A stretch of 64,000 bases of DNA from Streptosporangium canum (GCF_900113865.1 NZ_FOQY01000034.1:34120-98119), one strand, 5' to 3'; positions 27,245-35,566 are shown, counted from the first letter of the stretch. Numbers and translations are program-made. The notes: generated by a model not told the origin, from the letters alone.

Positions 27245-28567
27245 ATGAGCCCGGAACCGGGGGCCGGGAGCCCTCTGCTCACCGCCGTCAGGGCGGCGCG
27301 CTGGATCCGCTCCGCGGCCGTGGACGACGGGCGGGGGCGGCACTGGCGGGCCAACCCCGACGCGCGGGGCCGGTCCGCCCTGCCCGGCCGGCCGCTGTCG
27401 CTGTACTCCGGGGCGGCCGGCATCGTCCTGTTCTTCCTCGAACTCGCCGCCGCCACCGGAGACGAGAGCTACCTCGACGACGCCGTGGCCGGAGCCCGCT
27501 ACCTCGCGGCCACCTGGCGGGAGCAGGCCGACCTCTCCCTCCACCACGGCCTGGCGGGAGCGATGTTCGTGCTCGCCGAGGCGGGGTGGGCCACCGGCGA
27601 GAGCGCCTTCGAGGTCGAGGCCGGGGCGGTCGCCGACCACATCGTGCGCAGCGCCCGTCCCGTCGACGGGGGCCTCGGCTGGACCGGAGACCCCGCGCAG
27701 CGCGGCGACGGCGGCATCATCCTCGGGCTCCTGCACGCCGCGGGCATCCTGGGTGTCCCCGCCTACCAGGAGATCGCCGTCGAGGCGGGCGCGCGCATCG
27801 CCGAGCTCGCCGTTCCCGGCCACCGGTTCGGCGACGGGGCCTGCGCCGACCTGCCGCCGGACGCGGTCACGCCCGGCTTCCTGTCCGGTACGGCGGGCAC
27901 CGCCTTCCTGCTCGCCCGCCTGTACGGCCTGACCGGGCACAGCGGCTTCCTGAGGGCCGCCAGGAGAGGAGCCGACTTCGTCCGCGCGGTCAGCGTCGTG
28001 ACCGGGCGGTGCGCGATGGTCCCCCACCATCTCCCGCAGGGCCGTGACCTGCACTATCTGGGATTCTGCTCGGGCTCCGCCGGGGTCGCGCGCATGTTCT
28101 ACGAGCTGTACCGGGTGACGGGCGACGCCGGAGACCTCGACTGGGTGGAGCGGCTGGCGCGGGGGATCGTCCGCAGCGGCACCCCCGGCCGTCAGACGGA
28201 CGGCCACTGGAACGTGGCGTGCCAGTGCTGCGGCACGGCCGGCCTGGTGGAGCTGTTCGTCGGCCTCTGGGCGGCGACCGGCCGCCAGACCCACCTGGAG
28301 TTCGCCCACGAGCTGGGGGTGAACCTGGCCGGCCGGGCCACCCGGCACGACGAGCAGGGCTCCCGGTGGTACCAGGCGTATCGCCGGCTGCGGCCCTGGG
28401 AGGTCACCGCCGACACCGGATACATGATCGGCGCGGCGGGGATCGGGGCGGCGCTGCTCCACCTGGACGCCACCACGCGCCCGCGGGAGGTCCGGCGGCT
28501 CATGCTGCCGCCCGACAACCCGTTCCCGGCCATCCCGCTGCCCGCGGCGACGCTCCGCCACTCCTGA
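27245..28567 (+). CDS. LanC-like cyclase with CCG zinc motif
   Basis: A 440-aa stand-alone lanthionine-synthetase C-like protein: an alpha/alpha toroid with repeated GxxG turns (LYSGAAGIVLF, HHGLAGAMFVL, FLSGTAGTAFLL, GFCSGSAGVARM, GAAGIGAALL). The predicted zinc ligands are Cys275 (GFCSG) and Cys328-Cys329 (CQCCGTAG). Most LanC/LANCL proteins have C-H-G at the last site; CCG gives a three-cysteine site, as described for ProcM-type synthetases. His100/His101 (LHHG) could be the catalytic base. No LanB/LanM dehydratase or Cys/Ser-rich precursor is seen nearby. It could add thiols to dehydroamino acids like LANCL enzymes. AAGGAG precedes the ATG. Confidence 0.85.
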   Translation: MSPEPGAGSPLLTAVRAARWIRSAAVDDGRGRHWRANPDARGRSALPGRPLSLYSGAAGIVLFFLELAAATGDESYLDDAVAGARYLAATWREQADLSLHHGLAGAMFVLAEAGWATGESAFEVEAGAVADHIVRSARPVDGGLGWTGDPAQRGDGGIILGLLHAAGILGVPAYQEIAVEAGARIAELAVPGHRFGDGACADLPPDAVTPGFLSGTAGTAFLLARLYGLTGHSGFLRAARRGADFVRAVSVVTGRCAMVPHHLPQGRDLHYLGFCSGSAGVARMFYELYRVTGDAGDLDWVERLARGIVRSGTPGRQTDGHWNVACQCCGTAGLVELFVGLWAATGRQTHLEFAHELGVNLAGRATRHDEQGSRWYQAYRRLRPWEVTADTGYMIGAAGIGAALLHLDATTRPREVRRLMLPPDNPFPAIPLPAATLRHS

Positions 28568-28702
28568 ACGTGACGGTGGCGTCGTGGTGACAGGTCGCCG
28601 ACGGCGGCCGCCGGTGGCCCCGGCGCGGACGTCCTGAAAACCATACGAGCCATGTGACCGCCAAAAGGCGATCAAACTCGTTACCACGATTGGTGTTTCT
28701 CC

Positions 28703-29632
28703 GTGAGTACCACGCAAATCCCGCCTACTGTCGGTGCCGTGCCGACCATCGAAGACCTGCTTCCCGATCCTGACCGTTCCGTCGTGGCGATCGAGCCCGC
28801 GGCGCCGGGCGCGGGCCACTGGGCGGGCGCCCCGAGTGCGGTGGCGAGTGACGGGGCGATCTACCTGGCCTACCGGCTGCGCCGCCCGGTCGGCGAAGGG
28901 CGCGGTTACGCGGTCGTCGTCGCCCGGTCGGCGGACGGTGAGCGGTTCGAGACCCTGCTCACGATCGGCAGCCGGGAGATGGACACCGAGTCGCTGGAGC
29001 GACCCACCCTGGTGCGCACCCCCGAGGGCCGCTGGCGGCTCTATCTGAGCTGCGCCACTCACGGCAGCAAGCACTGGCGGGTGGAGGTGCTGGAGGCCGG
29101 CGACCCGGCCGGGTTCGACGCCCGGCACCGCCGGGTCGTGCTGCCCGGCGACCCCAAGACCGGCGTCAAGGACCCTGTGATCGTACGGCGGGACGGGGTC
29201 TGGCACCTGTGGGCCTCCTGCCATCCGCTGGCCGAGGCGGAGGAGGCCGACCAGATGGTGAGCGACTACGCCACCAGCGCGGACGGCCTTGAGTGGACCT
29301 GGCAGGGCACGGCGCTCAGCGGCAGGCCCGGCATGTGGGACGCCCGCGGCGCCCGGATCGCCGCGGTCCGTTTCCTGGACGACAGGATCGTCGCCCTCTA
29401 CGACGGCCGGGCCACCGCGGCGGAGAACTACGAGGAGAAGACCGGCGTGGCCGTCGGCGCCGACCCGGCCGAGCTGACCCCGGTCGGCGCCGTACCCGCC
29501 GCGGTCTCGCCGCACGCGGGCGGTGGCCTGCGCTACATGGACATCGTCGACCTGCCGGAGGGCGGGCGGCGGCTCTACTACGAGTACACCCGCCCGGACG
29601 GGGCGCACGAGCTCCGCACCGAGCTGCGCTGA
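28703..29632 (+). CDS. Five-bladed beta-propeller protein, glycosidase-like
   Basis: A 309-aa cytoplasmic protein (no signal peptide). Repeated blades (AIYLAYRLRRP, RWRLYLSCAT, VWHLWASCHPL, IVALYDGRAT, GRRLYYEYTRP) and the KDPVIV strand resemble the GH43/GH130-type furanosidase-phosphorylase fold. The catalytic acids cannot be assigned with confidence, so enzymatic activity is open. The GTG start has no ribosome site; a dyad ACCA-N4-TGGT (28683-28694) ends 8 bases before it. It probably belongs with the LanC-like gene, 135 bp upstream, and the sugar importer. Confidence 0.6.
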   Translation: MSTTQIPPTVGAVPTIEDLLPDPDRSVVAIEPAAPGAGHWAGAPSAVASDGAIYLAYRLRRPVGEGRGYAVVVARSADGERFETLLTIGSREMDTESLERPTLVRTPEGRWRLYLSCATHGSKHWRVEVLEAGDPAGFDARHRRVVLPGDPKTGVKDPVIVRRDGVWHLWASCHPLAEAEEADQMVSDYATSADGLEWTWQGTALSGRPGMWDARGARIAAVRFLDDRIVALYDGRATAAENYEEKTGVAVGADPAELTPVGAVPAAVSPHAGGGLRYMDIVDLPEGGRRLYYEYTRPDGAHELRTELR

Positions 29633-29748
29633 CACGCCGGGCGGCCCGGACCGGGTGGCGTGGGCCCGGACCGGGCGGATCACCTGGATCGAAGGCGGGG
29701 CCGGTGCCGCGTCGCGGTAGCGGCCCCGTGCCTGTCCCGCCGTCGCCT

Positions 29749-30735
29749 CTACGCCTGCGGGCGCCCGTTGCGGGCCTGGCGCTGGCCGGCGGGGCGGGTA
29801 CCCACCAGGCCGCCGGACCGCTCGCGGGGACGCAGCCAGTCACTGAAGTCCTCGCCGGTCACCTTCTGCAGCAGCGCCACGTCCTGGGCGAAGTAGCCGA
29901 TCAGCTGTTCCCGCTGCTCCCAGGTCAGGGGCCGGCGGGAGCGGGCCCGCTGCTGCAGCCGCCGCTCCAGCGGGTCGGTCAGCGCCCCGCTCAGCCGCTC
30001 CGGCAGGAACCGGCCGACCGCCGCCCCGGTCCGCAGCGCCCGGGAGAGCAGCCGGTGGCCCCGCGTCGGCTCGGGATGGGCGGTCACGTTCTCGCGGGGG
30101 ACCTCGGTGACGACGCCGGTCTCGACGCCGAGGAAGCGGCAGATCCGGTCCAGGGCGTCGGCGGGCCGGTCGACCAGGTCGCGGTAGCGGAAGACCAGCA
30201 CCTGCTCGCGGGGGAACAGGGTGAACAGGTGCGCGAGCTGCTCGCCGTACCGGCCGAGCCCGCGGTAGTGCCAGAACGGCGCCCAGCCCGCCCTGATCCG
30301 CTGCTCCTCCTCCCCGCAGGCCCGGACTATGTCGCCGACCGGCTCCAGCCCGGCCGACCACAGGTGGGTCCAGTTGGAGTGGGCCCGCTCCACCGGATCG
30401 CGCAGCACCACGATCAGCCTGGCCTCGGGGACCGCGGCACGCAGGCGCCGCTGCGCGGCCCGGTCGTACAGGTAGAACGGGGTGGACTCACCGGTCAGGG
30501 CGCCCGGTGGCGCCGCGCCGAACAGGGCCTCGTAGTCCTCTCGCCGCCAGATGTGCTCGCGGTAGGTCTGGGCGTCGCCGGGCCCGCCCCTGGTCGGCGG
30601 TGGTCCGTCGGTGAGGAAGAACTTCGGCTCCTTCACCGGTGACAGGAAGAGCCCCGGGTGGCGGGCCAGCGCCGCGTGCAGCGCGGTCGTCCCGGCCTTC
30701 GGGGCGCCGATCGTGAGGAAATCCGGAAGGGGCAT
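29749..30735 (-). CDS. PAPS-dependent sulfotransferase
   Basis: A 328-aa cytosolic sulfotransferase. FLTIGAPKAGTTALHAALARH near the N terminus is the 5'-phosphosulfate loop; VVLRDPVERAHSNW near 110 is the 3'-phosphate site; the catalytic base is likely in KEPKFF. This heparan-type layout (KAGTT, P-x-x-KEPKFF) is common in actinobacterial glycan or natural-product sulfation. The ATG at 30735 is preferred because AAGGG lies 8 bases before it; the ATG two codons earlier is too close. The acceptor is unknown. Confidence 0.9.
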   Translation of the reverse strand: MPLPDFLTIGAPKAGTTALHAALARHPGLFLSPVKEPKFFLTDGPPPTRGGPGDAQTYREHIWRREDYEALFGAAPPGALTGESTPFYLYDRAAQRRLRAAVPEARLIVVLRDPVERAHSNWTHLWSAGLEPVGDIVRACGEEEQRIRAGWAPFWHYRGLGRYGEQLAHLFTLFPREQVLVFRYRDLVDRPADALDRICRFLGVETGVVTEVPRENVTAHPEPTRGHRLLSRALRTGAAVGRFLPERLSGALTDPLERRLQQRARSRRPLTWEQREQLIGYFAQDVALLQKVTGEDFSDWLRPRERSGGLVGTRPAGQRQARNGRPQA

Positions 30736-30754
30736 CGTCATTACCCTTAATTCC

Positions 30755-30770
30755 TACTATTTTTATAGTA
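30755..30770 (-). promoter_or_regulatory. AT-rich hairpin before the sulfotransferase
   Basis: TACTAT (30755-30760) and ATAGTA (30765-30770) flank TTTT, within a 27-base stretch (30750-30776) with very few G or C. It lies 20 bases before the sulfotransferase start and can supply a -10 box; such AT islands stand out in this genome. The gap 30736-31121 also holds the two elements listed next. Confidence 0.5.
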
Positions 30771-30799
30771 AATATAGCTCCCGCTGTGGTGAAAGCAAG

Positions 30800-30824
30800 C
30801 GCCCGGCGAGGTGATCGCCGGGCG
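30800..30824. terminator. Hairpin, 10-bp perfect stem
   Basis: CGCCCGGCGA (30800-30809) pairs with TCGCCGGGCG (30815-30824), loop GGTGA. It lies between the metallopeptidase and sulfotransferase genes; without a T tract it may be a terminator or 5'-leader structure. Confidence 0.5.
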
Positions 30825-30954
30825 TCGAGGGGAACCGGGACGGGGCTGATCGTGGGAGTCCGGTGGTCTTGTCCCGGTCCACGAGTGCGACGCCGGCCGC
30901 TCCGTCCCGTGCGGCGGATGTGCCGGCCTCACCGCGGGCCGTCGGTCCTGCCTC

Positions 30955-30992
30955 TGGGATTTTCCCGCGGTCCCCCCTTTGGGATTTTCCCG
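30955..30992. repeat. Two direct copies of TGGGATTTTCCCG
   Basis: The 13-mer occurs at 30955-30967 and 30980-30992, 25 bp apart start to start. Each contains the near-palindrome GGGATTTTCCC. It lies 220-257 bp upstream of the sulfotransferase start and looks like a pair of protein-binding sites. Confidence 0.6.
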
Positions 30993-31055
30993 ACAAAAGG
31001 CGCATCGAACCCATCCGGGCCGGCCGGGCGCCCTCGGAGACGGCCGGGTGGCGAG

Positions 31056-31086
31056 GTCCGGTGATGTCCCGGTGACCTCACCGGAC
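31056..31086 (-). terminator. Hairpin after the metallopeptidase gene
   Basis: GTCCGGTGA (31056-31064) pairs with TCACCGGAC (31078-31086) around a 13-base loop, 36 bases past the stop of the gene at 31122. Confidence 0.55.
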
Positions 31087-31121
31087 GCCAAGCGGGCGGC
31101 CCCCCGGCGGTGTCCCGCGGC

Positions 31122-31934
31122 TCAGGACACCTGGGACGGCGTGGCGGTCCAGGTGTCGCAGGCGGCGGGGGAGACCGCGCGGTAGCCGCGGTCGAACCAG
31201 CGGAGCCGGCTGACGCCGGTGCCGTGGGTGCGGTGGTCGCCGTCGTCGCCGCTGGCGCGGAGCGCGTCGGACAGCGCCTGCCAGTCCTGCTCGGTGCGCG
31301 CCAGGGAGCCTCGCACGCTGCCCAGGAACACCCCTGACAGGCAGTCCGCCTGGAGTTCGTAGCGGCGGCCGAGCTCGGCCTGACGGGCGTGGGAGCGGCC
31401 GGAGCGGACGCGGGCCTCGTAGTCGTCCCTGACGCCGGTGAGGCTCTGCAGGTGGTGGCCGTATTCGTGGGCCGCCACCTTGAGGGGGTACAGGTCGGTC
31501 CGGCCCTCGATCCAGCCGCCGGTGAGCGGGAACACCAGCGTGGCCCGTTCCGTGCAGTAGAAGGCCGCCGCGTTGGCGGGCCAGCGCACCCCGCATACGC
31601 GCTGCGCGGGTTCTTCGTAGAAGCGGACCGCGGGCTTGCGGAACCCTAGCCCGGCGCGGGTGAAGCGGGCGGACCACAGCCGGTCCAGGCACCTCATGGC
31701 CGCCGTCAGGTATTCGCGCGTCCGGGGCATGCCGCCGTCGATGAGCGGCGGTTCCGGGCACGACGCGGCCGCGAGCCTGCCGACCTTCAGCAGCGGGCTC
31801 GGGGGCGGAGCGGCCTGTGCGACTCCGGACGGCAGGACGGCAAGGCACACGGTCACCAGGAGTGCCCGTCGGGTGAAGGCGGCCGGGCGGCGGAGAGGCC
31901 GCCGGGGACCGGCGCCGGGCGGGAGGAAGCGCAT
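31122..31934 (-). CDS. Secreted neutral zinc metallopeptidase
   Basis: A 270-aa protein with a signal peptide (basic MRFLPPGAGPRRPLRR, hydrophobic 22-38, AQA cleavage site near 41). HEYGH at 156-160 is the HExxH zinc motif, with Glu193 or Asp197 in YELQADCLSG as the third ligand, matching the YpfJ-like putative neutral zinc metallopeptidase family. Several cysteine pairs fit an extracellular location. TAAGCT lies 8 bases before the ATG, so the mRNA may be leaderless. Confidence 0.85.
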   Translation of the reverse strand: MRFLPPGAGPRRPLRRPAAFTRRALLVTVCLAVLPSGVAQAAPPPSPLLKVGRLAAASCPEPPLIDGGMPRTREYLTAAMRCLDRLWSARFTRAGLGFRKPAVRFYEEPAQRVCGVRWPANAAAFYCTERATLVFPLTGGWIEGRTDLYPLKVAAHEYGHHLQSLTGVRDDYEARVRSGRSHARQAELGRRYELQADCLSGVFLGSVRGSLARTEQDWQALSDALRASGDDGDHRTHGTGVSRLRWFDRGYRAVSPAACDTWTATPSQVS

Positions 31935-32030
31935 GATCGGACAGCTTAGGACCCCCGGCGCGTCGAGTGGGGGCGCCGGCGGGCCCGGAACGCGTGACGG
32001 CGGCCGGCCGTACGCGAGTTCCTACGTCCT

Positions 32031-32082
32031 AATGTCACGACAAATCATTGACAGCCTGGTGATGCGGTGGTTACAAACCAGG
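32031..32082 (+). promoter_or_regulatory. Promoter and operators of the sugar ABC operon
   Basis: TTGACA (32048-32053) and TTACAA (32071-32076) are 17 bp apart. AATGTCACGACAAAT (32031-32045), the near copy of the gntR promoter motif, lies just upstream of the -35 box. CCTGGT (32055-32060) and ACCAGG (32077-32082) form a further inverted repeat across the spacer and -10 box. Confidence 0.65.
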
Positions 32083-32118
32083 GGCGGGGGGTTCAGGCGA
32101 GACGCACGGAGGTTACCG

Positions 32119-33102
32119 ATGAAGTGGACAGCAGGGCTGGTCATCGTGGCCGCGCTGGGGTTCTCCGCCCTGACCGGCTGTTCGGGCGGCCCGGCCGGAC
32201 AGGGCGGCGGGGAGTCGGCGCCCGCCCCGCCCCCCGCGGCCAAGGCGGCCACCTTCGCCGTCATCACCCACGCGGGTTCGGGAGACGCCTTCTGGGATGT
32301 GGTCAAGAACGGCGCCGAGGCCGCGGCCAAGCGGTACGGCGTCACGGTGAACTACCAGGGCGACGGCGACCCGGCGCGGCAGTCGCAGCTCATCGACCAG
32401 GCCGTGAGCCAGAAGGTCGACGGCGTCGTGGTCTCCATGGCCAACCCGGACGCGCTGAAGGAGGCTGTCGGCAAGGCCGTGGCCGCCGGGATCCCGGTGA
32501 TCACCATCAACTCCGGCGGGGACAGGTCCCGGGAGTTCGGCGCGATCACCCACATCGGCCAGTCCGAGGACGTGGCCGGGCGGGGCGCGGGGGAGAAACT
32601 CAAGGCGGAGGGCGTCACCAAGCTGCTCTGCGTGATCCACGAGGCCGGGAACGTAGGCCTCGACCAGCGCTGCAAGGGCGCCACCGACGGCCTGGGCGGC
32701 ACGGTCGAGCGGCTCCAGGTGGACGTGGGCAACCTCGCCGACGCCACCTCCAAGATCAAGGCCAGGCTCCAGTCGGACACCTCCGTCAACGGCGTGCTCA
32801 CCCTGAACCCCGCCGTGGCCGTCGCCGCCCGTGACGCGATCGCCGACGGCGGCTCCAAGGCCCGGCTCGCCACCTTCGACCTGTCGGCCGACGTGGTCGC
32901 CGCCGTCAGGGACGGCGAGATCCTGTTCGCGGTCGACCAGCAGCAGTACCTCCAGGGCTGGCTGCCGATCACCTTCCTGACCCTCTACCGCGACAATCTC
33001 AACACCGTCGGCGGCGGCCTGCCGGTCAACACCGGCCCCGGGTTCGTCACCAAGGACAACGCCGCGCAGGTGGCCGAACTCGCCCAGAGCGGCACCCGGT
33101 GA
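32119..33102 (+). CDS. Sugar ABC transporter substrate-binding lipoprotein
   Basis: A 327-aa RbsB-type periplasmic-binding-protein homologue. The lipobox LTGC (Cys about 20) anchors it to the membrane. The fold runs FAVITHAGSGDAFWDVVKNG, VDGVVVSMANPDALKEAV, IPVITINSGG, then the second lobe with VNGVLTLNPAVAVAARDAI and FAVDQQQYLQGWLP. Binding-site residues suggest a monosaccharide or inositol-like ligand, which cannot be fixed. GGAGGT precedes the ATG. The permease start overlaps its stop (GTGA). Confidence 0.92.
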   Translation: MKWTAGLVIVAALGFSALTGCSGGPAGQGGGESAPAPPPAAKAATFAVITHAGSGDAFWDVVKNGAEAAAKRYGVTVNYQGDGDPARQSQLIDQAVSQKVDGVVVSMANPDALKEAVGKAVAAGIPVITINSGGDRSREFGAITHIGQSEDVAGRGAGEKLKAEGVTKLLCVIHEAGNVGLDQRCKGATDGLGGTVERLQVDVGNLADATSKIKARLQSDTSVNGVLTLNPAVAVAARDAIADGGSKARLATFDLSADVVAAVRDGEILFAVDQQQYLQGWLPITFLTLYRDNLNTVGGGLPVNTGPGFVTKDNAAQVAELAQSGTR

Positions 33103-34127
33103 CGGTGGCGGACGAGCGGCTCGCGCGGACGGGGGCGGCCCGGCGGCTCCTGGTCCGGCCGGAGCTCGGCGCGGTGGTCGGCGCGGTCGCGGTCTTCGCG
33201 TTCTTCGCGAGCCAGTCGGCCACGTTCCGCTCGATCGAGGGAGTGGCCAACTGGCTCGACCCGGCCTCCACCCTCGGCATCATGGCGGTGGCGATCGCGC
33301 TGCTGATGATCGGCGGTGAGTTCGACCTGTCGGCCGGGGTGCTCACCGGCACCACCGGCCTGATCATGGTCATCCTCGCGACCAGGTACGGCCTCTCGGT
33401 CTGGACGGCGATGCTCGTCTCCCTCGCGGCGGCCCTGCTGGTCGGCTTCCTGAACGGGCTGATCGTGGTCCGCACCGGGCTGCCGAGCTTCATCGTCACG
33501 CTCGGCACGTTCCTGATGCTGCAGGGCGTCAACCTGGGCGTCACCAAGGCCCTGACCGGGACCGTCCAGGTCGGCGGGCTGCGCGGGGCCGAGGGGTACG
33601 AGGGCGCGCGGGCCCTGCTGGCCGGGACCGTCCAGGTCGGTGGGACCGACTTCCGGGTGGCCGTTCTCTGGTGGCTGGGCGTCACCGCGCTGGCGACCTG
33701 GGTGCTCATGCGGACCAGGGCCGGAAACCGGATCTTCGCGGTGGGCGGCGACGCCCGGGCCGCCCGCGCCGCCGGAGTGCCCGCCGAACGGACGAAGATC
33801 GCACTGTTCATGACGGCGGCGGTGGCCGCCTGGCTGGTCGGCTCCATCCTGGCGCTCCGCTTCACCTCGGTGCAGGCCAACTCGGGCATCGGGCAGGAGT
33901 TCGTCTACATCATCGCGGCGGTGATCGGCGGCTGCCTGCTGACCGGCGGGTACGGCTCCGCGATCGGCGCCGCGATCGGCGCCGTGATCTTCGGCATGGC
34001 GGACAAGGGCATCGTGTTCGCCGGCTGGGACGCCGACTGGTTCACGTTCTTCCTCGGCGCCATGCTGCTGCTGGCGACCCTCGCCAACCGGCTGGTCCGC
34101 CGCTACGCGGAGGAGGTGAGGCGTTGA
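33099..34127 (+). CDS. Sugar ABC transporter permease (RbsC type)
   Basis: A 342-aa BPD_transp_2 family permease with about 9-10 membrane helices. LLMIGGEFDLSAGVLTGTTG, GLPSFIVTLGTFLMLQGVN and ILALRFTSVQANSGIGQEFVYIIAAVIGG are the hallmark segments. A short extracytoplasmic insert holds two near-copies of the nonapeptide (L/L)(T/A)GTVQVGG, encoded by a repeated GGGACCGTCCAGGTCGG. It overlaps both neighbouring genes by 4 bp. Confidence 0.92.
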   Translation: MTVADERLARTGAARRLLVRPELGAVVGAVAVFAFFASQSATFRSIEGVANWLDPASTLGIMAVAIALLMIGGEFDLSAGVLTGTTGLIMVILATRYGLSVWTAMLVSLAAALLVGFLNGLIVVRTGLPSFIVTLGTFLMLQGVNLGVTKALTGTVQVGGLRGAEGYEGARALLAGTVQVGGTDFRVAVLWWLGVTALATWVLMRTRAGNRIFAVGGDARAARAAGVPAERTKIALFMTAAVAAWLVGSILALRFTSVQANSGIGQEFVYIIAAVIGGCLLTGGYGSAIGAAIGAVIFGMADKGIVFAGWDADWFTFFLGAMLLLATLANRLVRRYAEEVRR

Positions 34128-35035
34128 CCGGAACCGACGGCGTCCCCGCGGACGCCGCCCGGGGAGGGCCCCCGCCCGGCGGGCCGGGCCCGGAGATCGT
34201 GGCGGCGGACCCCGGCACGGGACGGGCGGCGCAGGCCGCTCCCCCGCTGCTGGAGGTCCGTGCCGTGGGCAAGACGTTCGGGGGTGTGATCGCCCTGCGG
34301 GACGTCTCCACGCGGGTGTGCCAGGGGGAGGTGACCTGCGTCCTCGGCGACAACGGCGCCGGCAAGTCCACGCTGATCAAGATCCTGTCGGGCATGCACG
34401 CGCCCGACTCGGGGGAGTATCTGCTCGACGGCGCGCCGGCCGCCTTCACCAGCCCCCGCGACGCCATGGACCAGGGCATCGCGACGGTCTACCAGGATCT
34501 GGCGATGATCCCGCTGATGTCGGTCTGGCGGAACTTCTTCCTCGGTTCCGAGCCCGTGCTCGGCCGGGGGCCGTTGCGCCGCTTCGACGTGGCAGGGGCC
34601 AGACGCGTGGTCCGCGAGGAGCTGCGCTCCATGGGCATCGACATCCGTGACGTCGACCAGCCGATGGGCACCCTGTCCGGCGGCGAGCGCCAGTCGGTGG
34701 CCATCGCCCGTGCCGTCCACTTCGGCGCCCGCGTGCTCATCCTGGACGAGCCGACCTCCGCCCTGGGCGTCAAACAGGCCGGGGTGGTGCTCCGCTACAT
34801 CGCCCAGGCCCGCGACCGGGGGCTGGGGGTCGTCTTCATCACCCACAACCCCCATCACGCCTACCCGATCGGCGACCGGTTCCTGCTGCTCAACCGGGGC
34901 ACCAGCCTCGGAGAGTACGGCAAGGCCGGCATCACCCGCGAGGAGCTGACCTCCCTGATGGCGGGCGGGACCGAGCTGGAGCGGCTCGCCCACGAGCTGG
35001 ACCGGGGTGAGCCGCCCGGTCCGGCATACCCATAA
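34124..35035 (+). CDS. Sugar ABC transporter ATP-binding protein
   Basis: A 303-aa single-domain ATPase. Walker A LGDNGAGKSTLIK, Q-loop YQDLAMIP, signature LSGGERQSVA, Walker B VLILDEPTSALG and switch FITHNPHHA are all present. RbsA-type ATPases usually have two cassettes; this one has only one, so it probably works as a homodimer. A Pro/Gly/Ala-rich arm (about 1-42) is unusual. The start is taken as TTG at 34124, overlapping the permease stop, because GGAGGTG lies 5 bases upstream; GTG at 34199 is an alternative. Confidence 0.9.
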   Translation: MTGTDGVPADAARGGPPPGGPGPEIVAADPGTGRAAQAAPPLLEVRAVGKTFGGVIALRDVSTRVCQGEVTCVLGDNGAGKSTLIKILSGMHAPDSGEYLLDGAPAAFTSPRDAMDQGIATVYQDLAMIPLMSVWRNFFLGSEPVLGRGPLRRFDVAGARRVVREELRSMGIDIRDVDQPMGTLSGGERQSVAIARAVHFGARVLILDEPTSALGVKQAGVVLRYIAQARDRGLGVVFITHNPHHAYPIGDRFLLLNRGTSLGEYGKAGITREELTSLMAGGTELERLAHELDRGEPPGPAYP

Positions 35036-35073
35036 CGTGAGCGGACAACGATTCTGCGAGGGAGACGCGAAAA

Positions 35074-35442
35074 GTGGCACGCGAAGCCGTCTGGGCGGTC
35101 ATCACCGCGATGTACGACGCATACCGGCGTGGTGACCGGGCCGGGATCGACCGGCTGCTGCACCCCGAGGCGACGATCTGGGACTCGGTGGACCCCGTGC
35201 TGATCACCAGTACGGCGCAGCTGGACAAGGTCCGCGACGCCCGGCCCGCCGACGGCCCGCGGGAGACCGGGGTGGCCGCCCGCGACGAGGTCGTCGACGT
35301 CTGGGGAGAGACGGCCCTCGCCCGCTACCTGCTCCGGGTGGACTTCGCCGAAGGAGAGCCGGAGATCGTCCGGACCACCGCGGTGCTGCGGCTGGTCGAA
35401 GGGGAGTGGCTCATCGTGCACATCCATGAGAACACGATCTGA
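35074..35442 (+). CDS. SnoaL-like (NTF2-fold) protein
   Basis: A 122-aa protein of the SnoaL/NTF2-like fold: MYDAYRRGDRAGIDRLLHPEATIWDS, then DEVVDVWGETALARYLLRVDF and RLVEGEWLIVHIHENTI. Such domains bind small ligands or act as isomerases and hydrolases. It lies 38 bases after the ABC ATPase gene and probably ends that operon, so it may act on the imported compound. The GTG start has only a weak purine-rich site (GAGGGAGA). Confidence 0.75.
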   Translation: MAREAVWAVITAMYDAYRRGDRAGIDRLLHPEATIWDSVDPVLITSTAQLDKVRDARPADGPRETGVAARDEVVDVWGETALARYLLRVDFAEGEPEIVRTTAVLRLVEGEWLIVHIHENTI

Positions 35443-35535
35443 CCTGCGGACATCCTGAGAGGACAGGGTCGGTGCGGAGGCGGGAACGGGCTCGGCCGGT
35501 TCCCGCCGCGCCGGCAGGTCCGAAAACTTTATCTG

Positions 35536-35566
35536 TCTTGACAAGAAAACTCGCCACTGAGATGGT
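35536..35566 (+). promoter_or_regulatory. Promoter with palindromic -35 region
   Basis: TTGACA (35538-35543) and GATGGT (35561-35566) are 17 bp apart. The -35 box lies inside TCTTGACAAGA (35536-35546), an 11-bp perfect dyad likely bound by a repressor. The rest of the gap 35443-35753 has no gene that I can support; a long open frame there lacks coding character. Confidence 0.5.

Noticed and set aside
27016..28702. A full lanthipeptide cluster around the LanC-like gene
   Set aside because: No LanB/LanM/LanKC dehydratase, no peptide transporter and no Cys/Ser/Thr-rich small frame was found in the gaps.
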